From Streptomyces alfalfae (lineage in GTDB: Bacteria; Actinomycetota; Actinomycetes; Streptomycetales; Streptomycetaceae), in NCBI RefSeq assembly GCF_004127445.1, contig NZ_QEXM01000043.1, positions 1-64,000 of the forward strand: a DNA stretch of 64,000 nt, written 5' to 3'. Below the pieces are notes generated by a model, which was not told the DNA's origin, searched no databases, and saw nothing but the letters and a program-made list of their open reading frames with translations. Positions 25,785 to 34,939 of the stretch are shown here, in pieces. A program made the position numbers and the translations under genes. Each line of letters opens with the position of its first letter. Position 1 is the stretch's first letter.

Positions 25785-28205
25785 GTGGCAGCTTTGAAGA
25801 CGCCCACTGCGTCCTCCATCGAAAGCAGGATCGCCGAGGAGCTCGGCGTACGGGAGCGGCAGGTGAAGGCCGCCGTCGACCTGCTCGACGGCGGTTCGAC
25901 GGTGCCCTTCATCGCGCGCTACCGCAAGGAAGCGACCGAGATGCTCGACGACGCGCAGCTGCGCACGCTCGAGGAGCGGCTGCGCTATCTGCGCGAGTTG
26001 GAGGAGCGGCGCGCCGCGATCCTCGACTCGGTCCGTGAGCAGGGCAAGCTCACCGACGACCTCGAGGCGCGCATCCGCGAGGCGGACACCAAGGCGCGCC
26101 TTGAGGACATCTATCTCCCGTTCAAGCCGAAGCGGCGCACCAAGGCGCAGATCGCCCGCGAGGCCGGTCTCGAACCGCTGGCCGACGGGCTGCTCGCCGA
26201 CCCCTCGGTCGAGCCGCGGGCCGCGGCCGCCGCGTTCGTCGACGCCGACAAGGGCGTCGCGGACCCGCAGGCCGCCCTCGACGGGGCGCGCGCGATCCTC
26301 GCCGAGCGGTTCTCCGAGGACGCCGACCTGATCGGCGAGCTGCGCGAGCGCATGTGGGTGCGCGGCAGGCTGGCCGCGAAGGTCCGGGAGGGCAAGGAGG
26401 AGGCGGGCGCGAAGTTCGCCGACTACTTCGACTTCGCCGAGCCCTTCACCGAACTGCCCTCGCACCGCGTGCTCGCCATGCTGCGCGGCGAGAAGGAGGA
26501 CGTCCTCGACCTCGTCCTCGAACCCGAGGAGCCCACGGAGGGCCCCTCTTCGTACGAGGGGATCGTCGCCCACCGCTTCGGCGTCGCCGACCGCGGGCGC
26601 CCCGGCGACAAGTGGCTGCAGGACACCGTGCGCTGGGCCTGGCGCACCCGCATCCTGGTCCACCTCGGCATCGACCTGCGGCTGCGGCTGCGCACGGCCG
26701 CCGAGGACGAGGCCGTGCGCGTCTTCGCGTCCAACCTGCGCGACCTGCTGCTCGCCGCGCCGGCGGGCACGCGCGCGACGCTGGGCCTCGACCCCGGCTT
26801 CCGTACGGGGGTGAAGGTCGCCGTCGTCGACGCCACGGGCAAGGTCGTGGCGACCGACACGATCCACCCGCACGTGCCGGCCAACAAGTGGGACCAGTCG
26901 CTGGCCACCCTCGCAGCGCTGGCAAAGGCGCACGAGGTCGACCTGATCGCGATCGGCAACGGCACCGCGTCGCGCGAGACCGACAAGCTCGCCGCCGACC
27001 TCATCGCGCGCCACCCCGAGCTGAACCTCACCAAGGTGATGGTCTCCGAGGCGGGCGCCTCCGTGTACTCCGCGTCGGCCTTCGCCTCGCAGGAGCTGCC
27101 CGACCTGGACGTGTCGATCCGCGGCGCGGTCTCCATCGCGCGGCGGCTCCAGGACCCGCTCGCCGAGCTGGTGAAGATCGACCCCAAGTCGATCGGCGTC
27201 GGCCAGTACCAGCACGACCTCTCCGAGGTGAAGCTCTCGCGCTCGCTCGACGCGGTCGTCGAGGACTGTGTGAACGGCGTGGGCGTGGACGTGAACACCG
27301 CGTCCGCCCCGCTGCTCGCCCGGGTCTCCGGCATCGGCGCGGGCCTGGCGGAGAACATCGTCGCGCACCGCGACGCCAACGGCCCCTTCAAGAGCCGCAA
27401 GGGCCTTAAGGACGTCGCCCGGCTCGGCCCCAAGGCGTACGAGCAGTGCGCGGGCTTCCTGCGCATCCGCGGCGGCGACGACCCGCTGGACGCCTCCAGC
27501 GTGCACCCCGAGGCGTATCCGGTGGTGCGCAAGATGGTGAAGGCGACGGGCGGCGAGGTTTCCTCGCTGATCGGCGACACGGCGGCGCTGCGCTCGCTCC
27601 GCCCCGACGACTTCGTGGACGAGGTCTTCGGTCTGCCGACCGTCACGGACATCCTCAAGGAGCTGGAGAAGCCCGGCCGCGACCCGCGTCCCGCCTTCAA
27701 GACGGCCACCTTCAAGGACGGCGTCGAGAAGATCTCCGACCTGGCCTCCGGCATGGTGCTCGAAGGCGTCGTGACCAATGTGGCGGCGTTCGGGGCGTTC
27801 GTGGACGTGGGTGTGCACCAGGACGGTCTGGTGCACGTGTCCGCCATGTCCAAGACGTTCGTCAAGGACCCGCGGGACGTCGTGAAGCCCGGCGACATCG
27901 TCAAGGTGAAGGTCATGGACGTCGACATCCCGCGCAAGCGGATCTCGCTGACGCTGCGTCTCGACGACGAGGCGGGCCCGGCGGGCGCGGAGCAGCCCCG
28001 GCGCGGCGGCGGCCGTCCGCCGCAGCAGCGCCAGGGCCAGGGTCAGGGCCAGGCGCCCAGGCAGGGGCAGCGCGGGGGTCAGGGCAAGCGCGGCGGCGGC
28101 CAGGGAGGCGATCGGCGCGGGCAGCGGCAGGGGCCGCCGCCCGCCAACGACGCGATGGCCGAGGCGCTGCGCCGGGCCGGGCTGGTCGACCCGAAGCGGC
28201 GCTGA
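25785..28205 (+). CDS. tex: Tex family RNA-binding protein
   Basis: 806-aa transcription accessory factor. The N-terminal helical domain is followed by a YqgF/RuvC-like domain (LGLDPGFRTGVKVAVVD), HhH repeats (VNTASAPLLARVSGIG) and an S1 RNA-binding domain (VLEGVVTNVAAFGAFVDVG). After S1 comes an unusual Gln/Gly/Arg-rich disordered tail of about 60 residues ending in MAEALRRAGLVDPKRR. GTG 25785 is proposed; TTG 25794 is an alternative. Tex binds nucleic acids and affects transcription. The tail is discussed as a finding. Confidence 0.92.
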   Translation: MAALKTPTASSIESRIAEELGVRERQVKAAVDLLDGGSTVPFIARYRKEATEMLDDAQLRTLEERLRYLRELEERRAAILDSVREQGKLTDDLEARIREADTKARLEDIYLPFKPKRRTKAQIAREAGLEPLADGLLADPSVEPRAAAAAFVDADKGVADPQAALDGARAILAERFSEDADLIGELRERMWVRGRLAAKVREGKEEAGAKFADYFDFAEPFTELPSHRVLAMLRGEKEDVLDLVLEPEEPTEGPSSYEGIVAHRFGVADRGRPGDKWLQDTVRWAWRTRILVHLGIDLRLRLRTAAEDEAVRVFASNLRDLLLAAPAGTRATLGLDPGFRTGVKVAVVDATGKVVATDTIHPHVPANKWDQSLATLAALAKAHEVDLIAIGNGTASRETDKLAADLIARHPELNLTKVMVSEAGASVYSASAFASQELPDLDVSIRGAVSIARRLQDPLAELVKIDPKSIGVGQYQHDLSEVKLSRSLDAVVEDCVNGVGVDVNTASAPLLARVSGIGAGLAENIVAHRDANGPFKSRKGLKDVARLGPKAYEQCAGFLRIRGGDDPLDASSVHPEAYPVVRKMVKATGGEVSSLIGDTAALRSLRPDDFVDEVFGLPTVTDILKELEKPGRDPRPAFKTATFKDGVEKISDLASGMVLEGVVTNVAAFGAFVDVGVHQDGLVHVSAMSKTFVKDPRDVVKPGDIVKVKVMDVDIPRKRISLTLRLDDEAGPAGAEQPRRGGGRPPQQRQGQGQGQAPRQGQRGGQGKRGGGQGGDRRGQRQGPPPANDAMAEALRRAGLVDPKRR

Positions 28206-28220
28206 CGCCCTTGCGCCACC

Positions 28221-28243
28221 CGCCCTCGCGGCCCGAGGGGGCG
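28221..28243. terminator. Hairpin between convergent tex and ABC-F genes
   Basis: CGCCCTCG and a CGAGGG-GCG arm with one bulge enclose a short loop in the 42-bp convergent gap. It could end transcription from either side. Confidence 0.5.
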
Positions 28244-28247
28244 GAGG

Positions 28248-29903
28248 TCAGAGTGACAGCTCGGTCACTGTGCCCTCCGCCACCTCAAGGCGGCGTGTGA
28301 CGTGCACGGCGTCCAGCATCCTGCGGTCGTGGGTGACGAGCAGCAGGGTCCCCTCGTAGGAGTCGAGGGCCGACTCCAGCTGCTCGATCGCCGGCAGGTC
28401 GAGGTGGTTGGTCGGCTCGTCGAGGACGAGGAGGTTGACGCCCCTGCCCTGGAGCAGGGCCAGGGCGGCGCGGGTGCGCTCGCCGGGTGAGAGCGTCGCC
28501 GCCGATCGCAGGACGTGGTCCGCCTTCAGGCCGAACTTCGCGAGCAGCGTGCGGACTTCGGCCGGCTCGGTCTCGGGCACGGCCGCGCAGAACGCGTCGA
28601 GCAGGGACTCCTGGCCGTGGAACAGCGCGCGGGCCTGGTCGACCTCCCCGACGAGGACGCCCGAGCCGAGGCCCGCGTGCCCCGCGCTCAGGGGTACGCG
28701 TTCGAGCAGGGCGCCGAGCAGCGTCGACTTGCCCGAGCCGTTCGCGCCGGTGATCGCCACGCGGTCCGCCCAGTCGATCTGCAGGGTCACGGGTCCCAGC
28801 ATGAACGCGCCGCGGCGCACCTCCGCGTCCCGCAGCCCCGCCACGACGGCGCCGGAGCGGGGGGCCGCGGCGATCTCCATGCGCAGCTCCCACTCCTTGC
28901 GGGGCTCGTCGACGGCGTCGAGCCGCTCGATCATGCGCTGCGTCTGGCGGGCCTTGGCGGCCTGCTTCTCGGTGGCGTCGCTGCGGAAGTTGCGCCCGAT
29001 CTTGTCGTTGTCGCCGCCGCCCGCCCTGGCCTTGCGGCGGGCGTTCTTGACGCCCTTGTCCGCCCAGGAGCGCTGCATCTGGGCACGGCCCTCCAGCGCC
29101 GCCTTCTTGTCGGCGTACTCCTCGTACTCGTCGCGGGCGTGCCTGCGGGCGACCTCCCGCTCCTCCAGATAGGCGTCGTAGCCGCCGCCGTAGAGGTTGA
29201 TCTGCTGCTGGGCCAGGTCCAGTTCGAGGACCTTGGTGACGGTGCGGCTGAGGAACTCGCGGTCGTGGCTGACGACGACCGTGCCCGCCCGCAGGCCCTT
29301 CACGAAACGCTCCAGGCGGTCGAGGCCCGCCAGGTCGAGGTCGTTCGTCGGCTCGTCCAGGAGGAACACGTCGTAGCGCGAGAGCAGGAGGGAGGCGAGG
29401 CCGGCGCGGGCCGCCTGGCCTCCGGAGAGCGACGTCATCTCCTGGTCGAGGCCCACGGCTAGGCCGAGGGAGTCCGTGACCTCCTCGGCGCGCTCGTCGA
29501 GATCCGCGCCGCCGAGGGCCAGCCAGCGCTCCAGGCTGTCCGCGTACGCGTCGTCCGCGCCCGGGGCTCCGTCGACCAGGGCCTGGGTCGCCTCGTCCAT
29601 CACGCGCTGGGCCTCCGCGACGCCGGTGCGGCGGGCCAGGAAGGCGCGGATAGTCTCGCCGGGGCGGCGGTCCGGCTCCTGGGGCAGATGCCCCACGGAG
29701 GCGGTGGGCGGCGACAGCCTCAGCTCGCCGCCCTCGGGGGTCTCCAGCCCGGCGAGCAGCCGCAGGAGGGTGCTCTTGCCCGCCCCGTTGGGGCCGACGA
29801 GGCCGATGACGTCGCCCGGGGCGACGACGAGGTCAAGGCCGGAGAAGAGGGTGCGGTCGCCGTGGCCGGCGGCGAGGTCTTTGGCGACGAGGGTTGCGGT
29901 CAT
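28248..29903 (-). CDS. ABC-F family ATPase
   Basis: 551-aa soluble twin-ATPase protein with no membrane spans. Domain 1 has GPNGAGKST and LSGGQAARAGLASLLL; domain 2 has GANGSGKST and LSPGERTRAALALL. The roughly 80-residue linker (QRSWADKGVKNARRK) is the P-site tRNA-interaction motif region. ABC-F proteins bind the ribosomal E site and act as translation or drug-protection factors. ATG 29903 is chosen, because TAGAAT at 29914-29919 would place transcription start just before it; ATG 29915 would overlap the -10 box. Whether it is housekeeping or resistance is undecided. Confidence 0.88.
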   Translation of the reverse strand: MTATLVAKDLAAGHGDRTLFSGLDLVVAPGDVIGLVGPNGAGKSTLLRLLAGLETPEGGELRLSPPTASVGHLPQEPDRRPGETIRAFLARRTGVAEAQRVMDEATQALVDGAPGADDAYADSLERWLALGGADLDERAEEVTDSLGLAVGLDQEMTSLSGGQAARAGLASLLLSRYDVFLLDEPTNDLDLAGLDRLERFVKGLRAGTVVVSHDREFLSRTVTKVLELDLAQQQINLYGGGYDAYLEEREVARRHARDEYEEYADKKAALEGRAQMQRSWADKGVKNARRKARAGGGDNDKIGRNFRSDATEKQAAKARQTQRMIERLDAVDEPRKEWELRMEIAAAPRSGAVVAGLRDAEVRRGAFMLGPVTLQIDWADRVAITGANGSGKSTLLGALLERVPLSAGHAGLGSGVLVGEVDQARALFHGQESLLDAFCAAVPETEPAEVRTLLAKFGLKADHVLRSAATLSPGERTRAALALLQGRGVNLLVLDEPTNHLDLPAIEQLESALDSYEGTLLLVTHDRRMLDAVHVTRRLEVAEGTVTELSL

Positions 29904-29913
29904 CAGGGGGGTC

Positions 29914-29919
29914 ATTCTA
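29914..29919 (-). promoter_or_regulatory. -10 box TAGAAT upstream of ABC-F gene
   Basis: TAGAAT on the minus strand overlaps ATG 29915 and lies about 10 nt before ATG 29903. This supports the shorter protein with a very short leader. Confidence 0.5.
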
Positions 29920-30136
29920 CGGGGGCCCGCCTCTGCCCCTCGGGCCGCATACGCCTGGCCGGCCGCACTCCGGGCCGGGGGCCGACTGCCCCGTCAGCGC
30001 GGCGCCCGAACCACCTGACCGCCGCTCCGCGGCGAACGCCGCCCACCCACTCCGCCCGTCGTCGCGGCGGCGCAAGCGTAGGCAGGAGCAGCGGAGCAAC
30101 CGGGGGCTGTTCGCGCGGGGGCCGATGCCCGCGGGG

Positions 30137-30420
30137 TATCGGGCGGGCGGGTGGGAAGGCGTCCCGCACGGAGCGCCGGGACCGCCCGTTCGGGGCGGAC
30201 GACCGCGGAGTATCAGTCGGGCCGGTGGGAAAGCATCCCGCGCGCAGCGCCGGGACCGCCCGTTCGGGACGGATGACCGCGGAATATCAGTCGGGCCGGT
30301 GGGAAAGCATCCCGCGCGCAGCGCCGGGACCGCCCGTTCGGGACGGATGACCGCGGAATATCAGTCGGGCCGGTGGGAGAACATCCGGCGCGGAGCGCCG
30401 GGGCTGTTCGCGCGGGGCCG
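30137..30420. repeat. 74-bp tandem repeat array, about four copies
   Basis: Units begin at 30137 (divergent), 30211, 30285 and 30359 (partial). Units 30211-30284 and 30285-30358 are identical. The flanks at about 30103 and 30400 share a CTGTTCGCGCGGGG segment. Each unit contains short hairpins such as GGGA-AAGCA-TCCC. Confidence 0.92.
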
Positions 30421-30430
30421 AGGCCCCGGA

Positions 30431-31474
30431 TCAGAGCCCCCCGGAGGAAGACGTCGACGTCACGAGGACACTGGTGGAGGTCCGAGCCACCACGTACGAG
30501 TTGCCCTTCGTGCTCCGCGCGGCCAACGGCACGCGATGCTCCCCCGGCTCCAGCACATCGTCGAAGACCTCGTGGACGTGCGTCCGCGACAACCGGTCCA
30601 TGCGGTACGCGATCAGCCGCACCCGGCACGTCGATGTGACGGAGAGCCGCGCCGCGTCCCGCCCGGCGGCGAGCCGGGTGAGCCGCCGCTGCTCCGTGGG
30701 GCTCCGGTCGAGCGCGTACTCGATCTGCGCCACCAGCAGCGGCACTATCGGCGCGAGCCCGTCGACGTAGGCGACCCGTACCCCCGCACCCTCGAAGGCG
30801 GCCCGCACGGACCGGCGGGTCTCGTCGGACACGGTGCGCCCGAAGGCGACCGCCCCGTACGTGCGCAGTTCGTCCGGCGGCACGTCCGCCGCGTCGGCGG
30901 CGATCTCCGCGCCGATGCCGATGGTCCGCAGGGCCGCGGCCAGCTTGGCGAGGAGCGCGACGCGGGCCCCGATGAGCAGGACCCGGCGGCGGGCCTGCGG
31001 TTCGTCGGCCGCGAGCAACTGCCGCAGCGCCTCGCGGTACTCGGGGCCGCTGAAGCGGAACGGCCCTATGCCGTGGTACCCGTTGAGCTGGAGGTCGACC
31101 GGTTCCCCCGTCTGCCAGGCGAAGTCGCGCCAGACGAAGTCGTCGGCGCCGTCCCCGGCCTTCTCGATGACCGCCGTGACGGCGCCGCACTCCAGGCCCT
31201 CGCACTCGGGGCAGCCGTATATGACGTACCGGTTGTCGCGCAGCGGCGCCTCCGCCTCCAGCAGGAGCCGGCGGACGTGCGCGGTGAATATGGCGGGCGG
31301 GATGTCCGCGGCCAGCGGGGACACCGCGTCGAGGTCGGAGAGCCGGAACAGCAGGGGGCGGCCGTCGACGATGAAGTCGACGAAGTCACGGTGCACTTGG
31401 TAGTCACCGTTGGCGAGGACCCCGCCTGCCCGCATGGCCGGCGCCAGACCGAAGGTCGCGTACTCGGCAGACAT
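30431..31474 (-). CDS. Uncharacterised protein with Rossmann-like middle domain
   Basis: 347 aa, family not recognised. Residues 1-150 include a cysteine cluster, YGCPECEGLECG, that could bind zinc. Residues 185-280 look Rossmann-like (RVLLIGARVALLAKLAAAL). The last 70 residues are beta-rich (YVVARTSTSVLVTSTSSSGGL). No signal peptide or membrane segment is seen. ATG 31474 is taken as start with a weak GGGGA site upstream. It stands alone between the BCCT gene and the 74-bp repeats. Confidence 0.7.
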   Translation of the reverse strand: MSAEYATFGLAPAMRAGGVLANGDYQVHRDFVDFIVDGRPLLFRLSDLDAVSPLAADIPPAIFTAHVRRLLLEAEAPLRDNRYVIYGCPECEGLECGAVTAVIEKAGDGADDFVWRDFAWQTGEPVDLQLNGYHGIGPFRFSGPEYREALRQLLAADEPQARRRVLLIGARVALLAKLAAALRTIGIGAEIAADAADVPPDELRTYGAVAFGRTVSDETRRSVRAAFEGAGVRVAYVDGLAPIVPLLVAQIEYALDRSPTEQRRLTRLAAGRDAARLSVTSTCRVRLIAYRMDRLSRTHVHEVFDDVLEPGEHRVPLAARSTKGNSYVVARTSTSVLVTSTSSSGGL

Positions 31475-31814
31475 GCTGTGAGTATCCCCACCGAGGGTGT
31501 GATGTGAGCACGGCACGGCGCTTTCCCCGCACATTCCGCCGACGTCGCGGGGCGGGTGGGGGTCGTGTGTCGATGGTGCGTGGTGAGGTCCCGCCTGACC
31601 AGCGTCGTGTGGGGACGACGTGCGCGCCGCCGGCCGGCCGGAGCGGCGTACGCATGGTCGATGGCGTACGCGCGCACGCCCGACTGGACGGGCACGCGCG
31701 ACTGGCTGCGGCCGGGCACGCGCGACTGGACGGGCACGCGCCGCGGGAGGCGGCACGCCGACGCGCACCGCCTCCCGTGTCCGGCCCGAGCCCGCGGCCC
31801 GACCTCGTCCGGCC
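31475..31814. other. Intergenic region, GC-rich with direct repeats
   Basis: 340 bp between two minus-strand genes. It contains GGGCACGCGCGACTGG at 31690-31705 and again at 31714-31729, plus a partial third copy. No gene or clear promoter is seen. Confidence 0.65.
31690..31729 (+). repeat. 16-bp direct repeat, 24-bp period
   Basis: Two exact copies of GGGCACGCGCGACTGG, with a shortened copy following. It lies downstream of the BCCT gene; function unknown. Confidence 0.7.
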
Positions 31815-33545
31815 TCAGCGCGTCCGCGCCGAATCGTTGTCCGACTCCGGGCCGTCCACGTCCTCGTCCGTGGACGGGCCGATCCGGATCTCGAAGTCAC
31901 CGTCGTACTGCTCGTGGCCCGCGATCACGGCCTTCTCGACGGCTTCCGTGCCGTGCTCGCCGCGCACGATCAGCGGGTCGTGGCGCAGGTCGCGCATCAG
32001 CGACACGCACATGCCGATCATCACGAGGGTGAACGGCGCCGCCACGAGGATCGTGAGATTCTGCAGACCGGTGAGCGCGTTGCCCGAACCGTCGCCGATG
32101 AGCAGCATGATGGCCGCCACGGCGCCGGTCACGATGCCCCAGAAGACCACGACGAGCCGGCTGGGTTCGAGTGCGCCCTTCTGCGAGAGCGTGCCCATGA
32201 CGATGGACGCGGCGTCCGCTCCCGAGACGAAGAAGATGCCGACGAGGATCATCACCAGCAGGCTGGAGACGGTGGCGATCGGGTACTCGTGGAGCAGTCC
32301 GAAGAGCTGCGCCTCCGCCGTCGTCTCGTCCTTGAGGCCGCCCCGCTCGGAGACGGTCATGGCGCTGCCGCCGAAGACCGCGAACCAGATGAGGCTGACC
32401 GTGCTCGGCACCAGGATGACGCCGCCGACGAACTGGCGGATCGTACGGCCGCGGCTGATGCGTGCGATGAACATGCCGACGAAGGGCGTCCAGGAGATCC
32501 ACCAGGCCCAGTAGAAGACCGTCCAGCTGCTCAGCCAGTCGGCGACTCCCTTGCCGCTCGACGCCTCGGTGCGGCCGATGAGCTGCGGCAGGTCGCCGAG
32601 GTAGGCGCCGATGGAGGTCGGCAGCATGTCGAGCATGATGACCGTCGGGCCGGCGATGAAGACGAACACCACGAGCAGCAGCGCGAGCACCATGTTGATG
32701 TTCGACAGCCACTGGATGCCCTTCTCCACCCCGGAGATGGCGGATGCCACGAAGGCCAGGGTCAGCACGGCGATGATGACGACGAGCAGGCCGGTGCCCG
32801 CTTCGTCCATCCAGTCGAGCACCTCGATGCCGCTGCCGATCTGCAGGGCGCCGAGGCCGAGGGAGGCCGCCGAGCCGAAGAGCGTGGCGAAGATGGCCAG
32901 GATGTCGATGACCCGGCCCCAGGCGCCGCGCGCGTGCTTCTTGCCGATGAGCGGCTCGAAGACGGCGCTGATGGTCTGGCGCCGGTTGCGCCGGAAGGTG
33001 CTGTAGGCGATGGCGAGGCCCACGACCGCGTAGATCGCCCACGGGTGGAGCGTCCAGTGGAAGAGGGTGGTGGCCAGCGACGTCTCCATCGCCGCCGCCG
33101 AGTCCGCGGGGTCGGTGCCGGGCGGCGGCGAGGTGAAGTGCGCCAGGGGCTCGCTCACGCCGTAGAACATCAGGCCGATGCCCATGCCGGCGCTGAACAT
33201 CATGGCGACCCAGGAGACCGTGCGGAACTCGGGTGACTCGCCCTCCTTGCCGAGGGTGATCTTCCCGTACCGGCTGACGGCCAGCCAGAGTGCGAAGACG
33301 ACGAAGCCGGTGGCGGCCAGCATGAAGAACCAACCGCCGTTGTGCATGAGCCCGTTCAGCATGTCCGTGGAGACATCCTGGAGCGTGTCCGTCGCCACCG
33401 CGCCCCAGACCACGAACGCCAGGGTCAGTACGGCGGTGACGCCGAACACCACCCGGTCCGTCTGTGGGGACCGGCCGACGGGGGCGGGTGCCATGATGTC
33501 CGGCGACCCTCCCCCGTCGTCCGCCTTCTGCTGTTCATGCGTCAC
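31815..33545 (-). CDS. BCCT family transporter (glycine betaine/choline/carnitine)
   Basis: 576-aa sodium- or proton-coupled importer of quaternary ammonium osmolytes. It has about 12 membrane helices. The BCCT signature WAWWISWTPFVGMFIARISR is present, as is the aromatic substrate box around it. The C-terminal 60 residues are acidic and cytoplasmic and may sense osmotic strength. GTG 33545 is preferred over GTG 33554 because AAAGG has 8-nt spacing to it. Tandem CGATCGT-TGTCGT repeats upstream may be a regulator site. Confidence 0.93.
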   Translation of the reverse strand: MTHEQQKADDGGGSPDIMAPAPVGRSPQTDRVVFGVTAVLTLAFVVWGAVATDTLQDVSTDMLNGLMHNGGWFFMLAATGFVVFALWLAVSRYGKITLGKEGESPEFRTVSWVAMMFSAGMGIGLMFYGVSEPLAHFTSPPPGTDPADSAAAMETSLATTLFHWTLHPWAIYAVVGLAIAYSTFRRNRRQTISAVFEPLIGKKHARGAWGRVIDILAIFATLFGSAASLGLGALQIGSGIEVLDWMDEAGTGLLVVIIAVLTLAFVASAISGVEKGIQWLSNINMVLALLLVVFVFIAGPTVIMLDMLPTSIGAYLGDLPQLIGRTEASSGKGVADWLSSWTVFYWAWWISWTPFVGMFIARISRGRTIRQFVGGVILVPSTVSLIWFAVFGGSAMTVSERGGLKDETTAEAQLFGLLHEYPIATVSSLLVMILVGIFFVSGADAASIVMGTLSQKGALEPSRLVVVFWGIVTGAVAAIMLLIGDGSGNALTGLQNLTILVAAPFTLVMIGMCVSLMRDLRHDPLIVRGEHGTEAVEKAVIAGHEQYDGDFEIRIGPSTDEDVDGPESDNDSARTR

Positions 33546-33566
33546 AAGTGGCACCTTTCAAGGGGT

Positions 33567-33593
33567 CGATCGTTGTCGTCGATCGTTTGTCGT
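33567..33593. promoter_or_regulatory. Tandem 13/14-bp direct repeat upstream of BCCT gene
   Basis: CGATCGTTGTCGT and CGATCGTTTGTCGT are adjacent, 22 bp upstream of the start codon. The placement suits a repressor site; the regulator is unknown. Confidence 0.4.
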
Positions 33594-33658
33594 CGGCCGT
33601 TTTCGGTCGACAGTTTGTTCTTGATACCCCCTACCACATGTGACCTACATCTCCCCCC

Positions 33659-34939
33659 TCAACAGCCCATGTCGGGCCGAGCTGTGACCATGTGGTAAGT
33701 CGCCCGCTCGTCGAGGAGGAGCGGCACGAGGGCCCTGGCCGACTGCCGGAGCGGGACGTACGCGCCGGACTTCTGGCGCTTCACCCGCACCCCGTGCAGC
33801 GCCAGTTCGTCCTTGATGTCGGCGTACTGGGCGGCGGTCAGCCGGTAGCCGCAGGGCGGGTCGGCGATGACCTCTGACGGCTGGGCCGGGTCATTGTCGG
33901 CGCCGCCGACGTAGACGGGGCCGTGGTCGCGGTAACCCTCGGCGCGTGCCGCTCCGGTGGCGCGCTCCAGGCGTGCGCGGTGCTCGCCGGTGTAGTCGAA
34001 GAGACCGTCGAGCGCGGAGAGTTGGGAGGTGACGCGGCGGCGGTTGTTCAGCGCCTCGTCGTTCTTCTCCGCGTCGGTGAGCGGGTCGACGCGGCTCTCG
34101 ATGAGCAGGCCGGCGGCGTGCTTGATGCCGGACATGTTGCGCAGGATGCGCTCCTGGCCGTCGCCCGCGGTCTGCTTGATGGGCTCGCCGGTGACGGGGT
34201 CCGTCCAGATGCCGTAGGTGCCGGTCGTGTGCCCGTCGCTCTCCGCGGCCGGGCGTACGTACGCCTTCGACAGGGTCCGCGCCTCCCGGTGCACCACCTC
34301 GTCGGTGTTGAGGTTGCGCGGCCAGAGGTCGAAGAGGTCCTTGTCGTAGTACTTGGGGGTGGACCCGTACTCGTGCAGGTCGTAGATGACGTCGGGCCGG
34401 TGGTCGCGGATGACCGCGGCCATGGCGCGGGCCTCGGCGGTCGCCAGGGAGAGGTGGTCGCGGTTGATGTCGAGGCCGTCGGAGTTGCCGCGGGTGTCGG
34501 CGGCGCGGCCGTCGGGGTTGGCCGTCGGGACGACCAGGAGTGTGGTGCGCTTCAGGTACTCCCGGGTGGCCCGGTCCTTGGCGTAGGCCAGGTCGCGGAT
34601 GGTGGTCAGGCAGGCCTCGCGCCCCGACGGCTCGTCGCCGTGCTGGCTGCAGATCAGCAGCACGGTGTTCTTCGTCCGGCGTTCCCCGATGCGGACCAGT
34701 TGGAGCGGGCGGTCCTGCTTGGTCCGGCCCAGCCGGGAGACGGACATGCGGTCGCTCGCCTTGTCGACCGTGGCCAGGAGCCGCTGCTCCTCGGGCTGGC
34801 TGGTCCAGCGTGCGCCATCGGACTCCTCGAACCCGGTGCGGGGCGGGGTCGCGGTCGCCTGGGCCGGCACGGTCAGGAACGGCGCGGCGAGGGCGGCGGT
34901 GGCGCAGGCCAGCGTCAGGGTGCGGATGCGCGGTGTCAT
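33659..34939 (-). CDS. Exported M14-family zinc carboxypeptidase
   Basis: 426-aa secreted metallopeptidase. A signal peptide covers about residues 1-28, ending TVPAQA. Zinc ligands are the HxxE in CSQHGDEPSG and the later His in YDLHEYG. The substrate-binding NPDGR and INRDH segments and the catalytic Glu in LLIESR are present. ATG 34939 overlaps the X-Pro peptidase stop (ATGA), so the two are translationally coupled. It would trim C-terminal residues from peptides outside the cell. Length is normal. Confidence 0.88.
   Translation of the reverse strand: MTPRIRTLTLACATAALAAPFLTVPAQATATPPRTGFEESDGARWTSQPEEQRLLATVDKASDRMSVSRLGRTKQDRPLQLVRIGERRTKNTVLLICSQHGDEPSGREACLTTIRDLAYAKDRATREYLKRTTLLVVPTANPDGRAADTRGNSDGLDINRDHLSLATAEARAMAAVIRDHRPDVIYDLHEYGSTPKYYDKDLFDLWPRNLNTDEVVHREARTLSKAYVRPAAESDGHTTGTYGIWTDPVTGEPIKQTAGDGQERILRNMSGIKHAAGLLIESRVDPLTDAEKNDEALNNRRRVTSQLSALDGLFDYTGEHRARLERATGAARAEGYRDHGPVYVGGADNDPAQPSEVIADPPCGYRLTAAQYADIKDELALHGVRVKRQKSGAYVPLRQSARALVPLLLDERATYHMVTARPDMGC

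Larger units (their letters stand above)
29904..30430. other. Intergenic region with tandem repeats
   Basis: 527 bp between two minus-strand genes. Apart from the ABC-F promoter and the 74-bp repeats at 30137-30420, nothing gene-like is seen; the open frames through it are products of the repeat. Confidence 0.75.

Noticed and set aside
25593..27836. Long minus-strand frame opposite tex
   Set aside because: Val/Leu/Arg/Gly-biased shadow of the Tex gene, with no domain.
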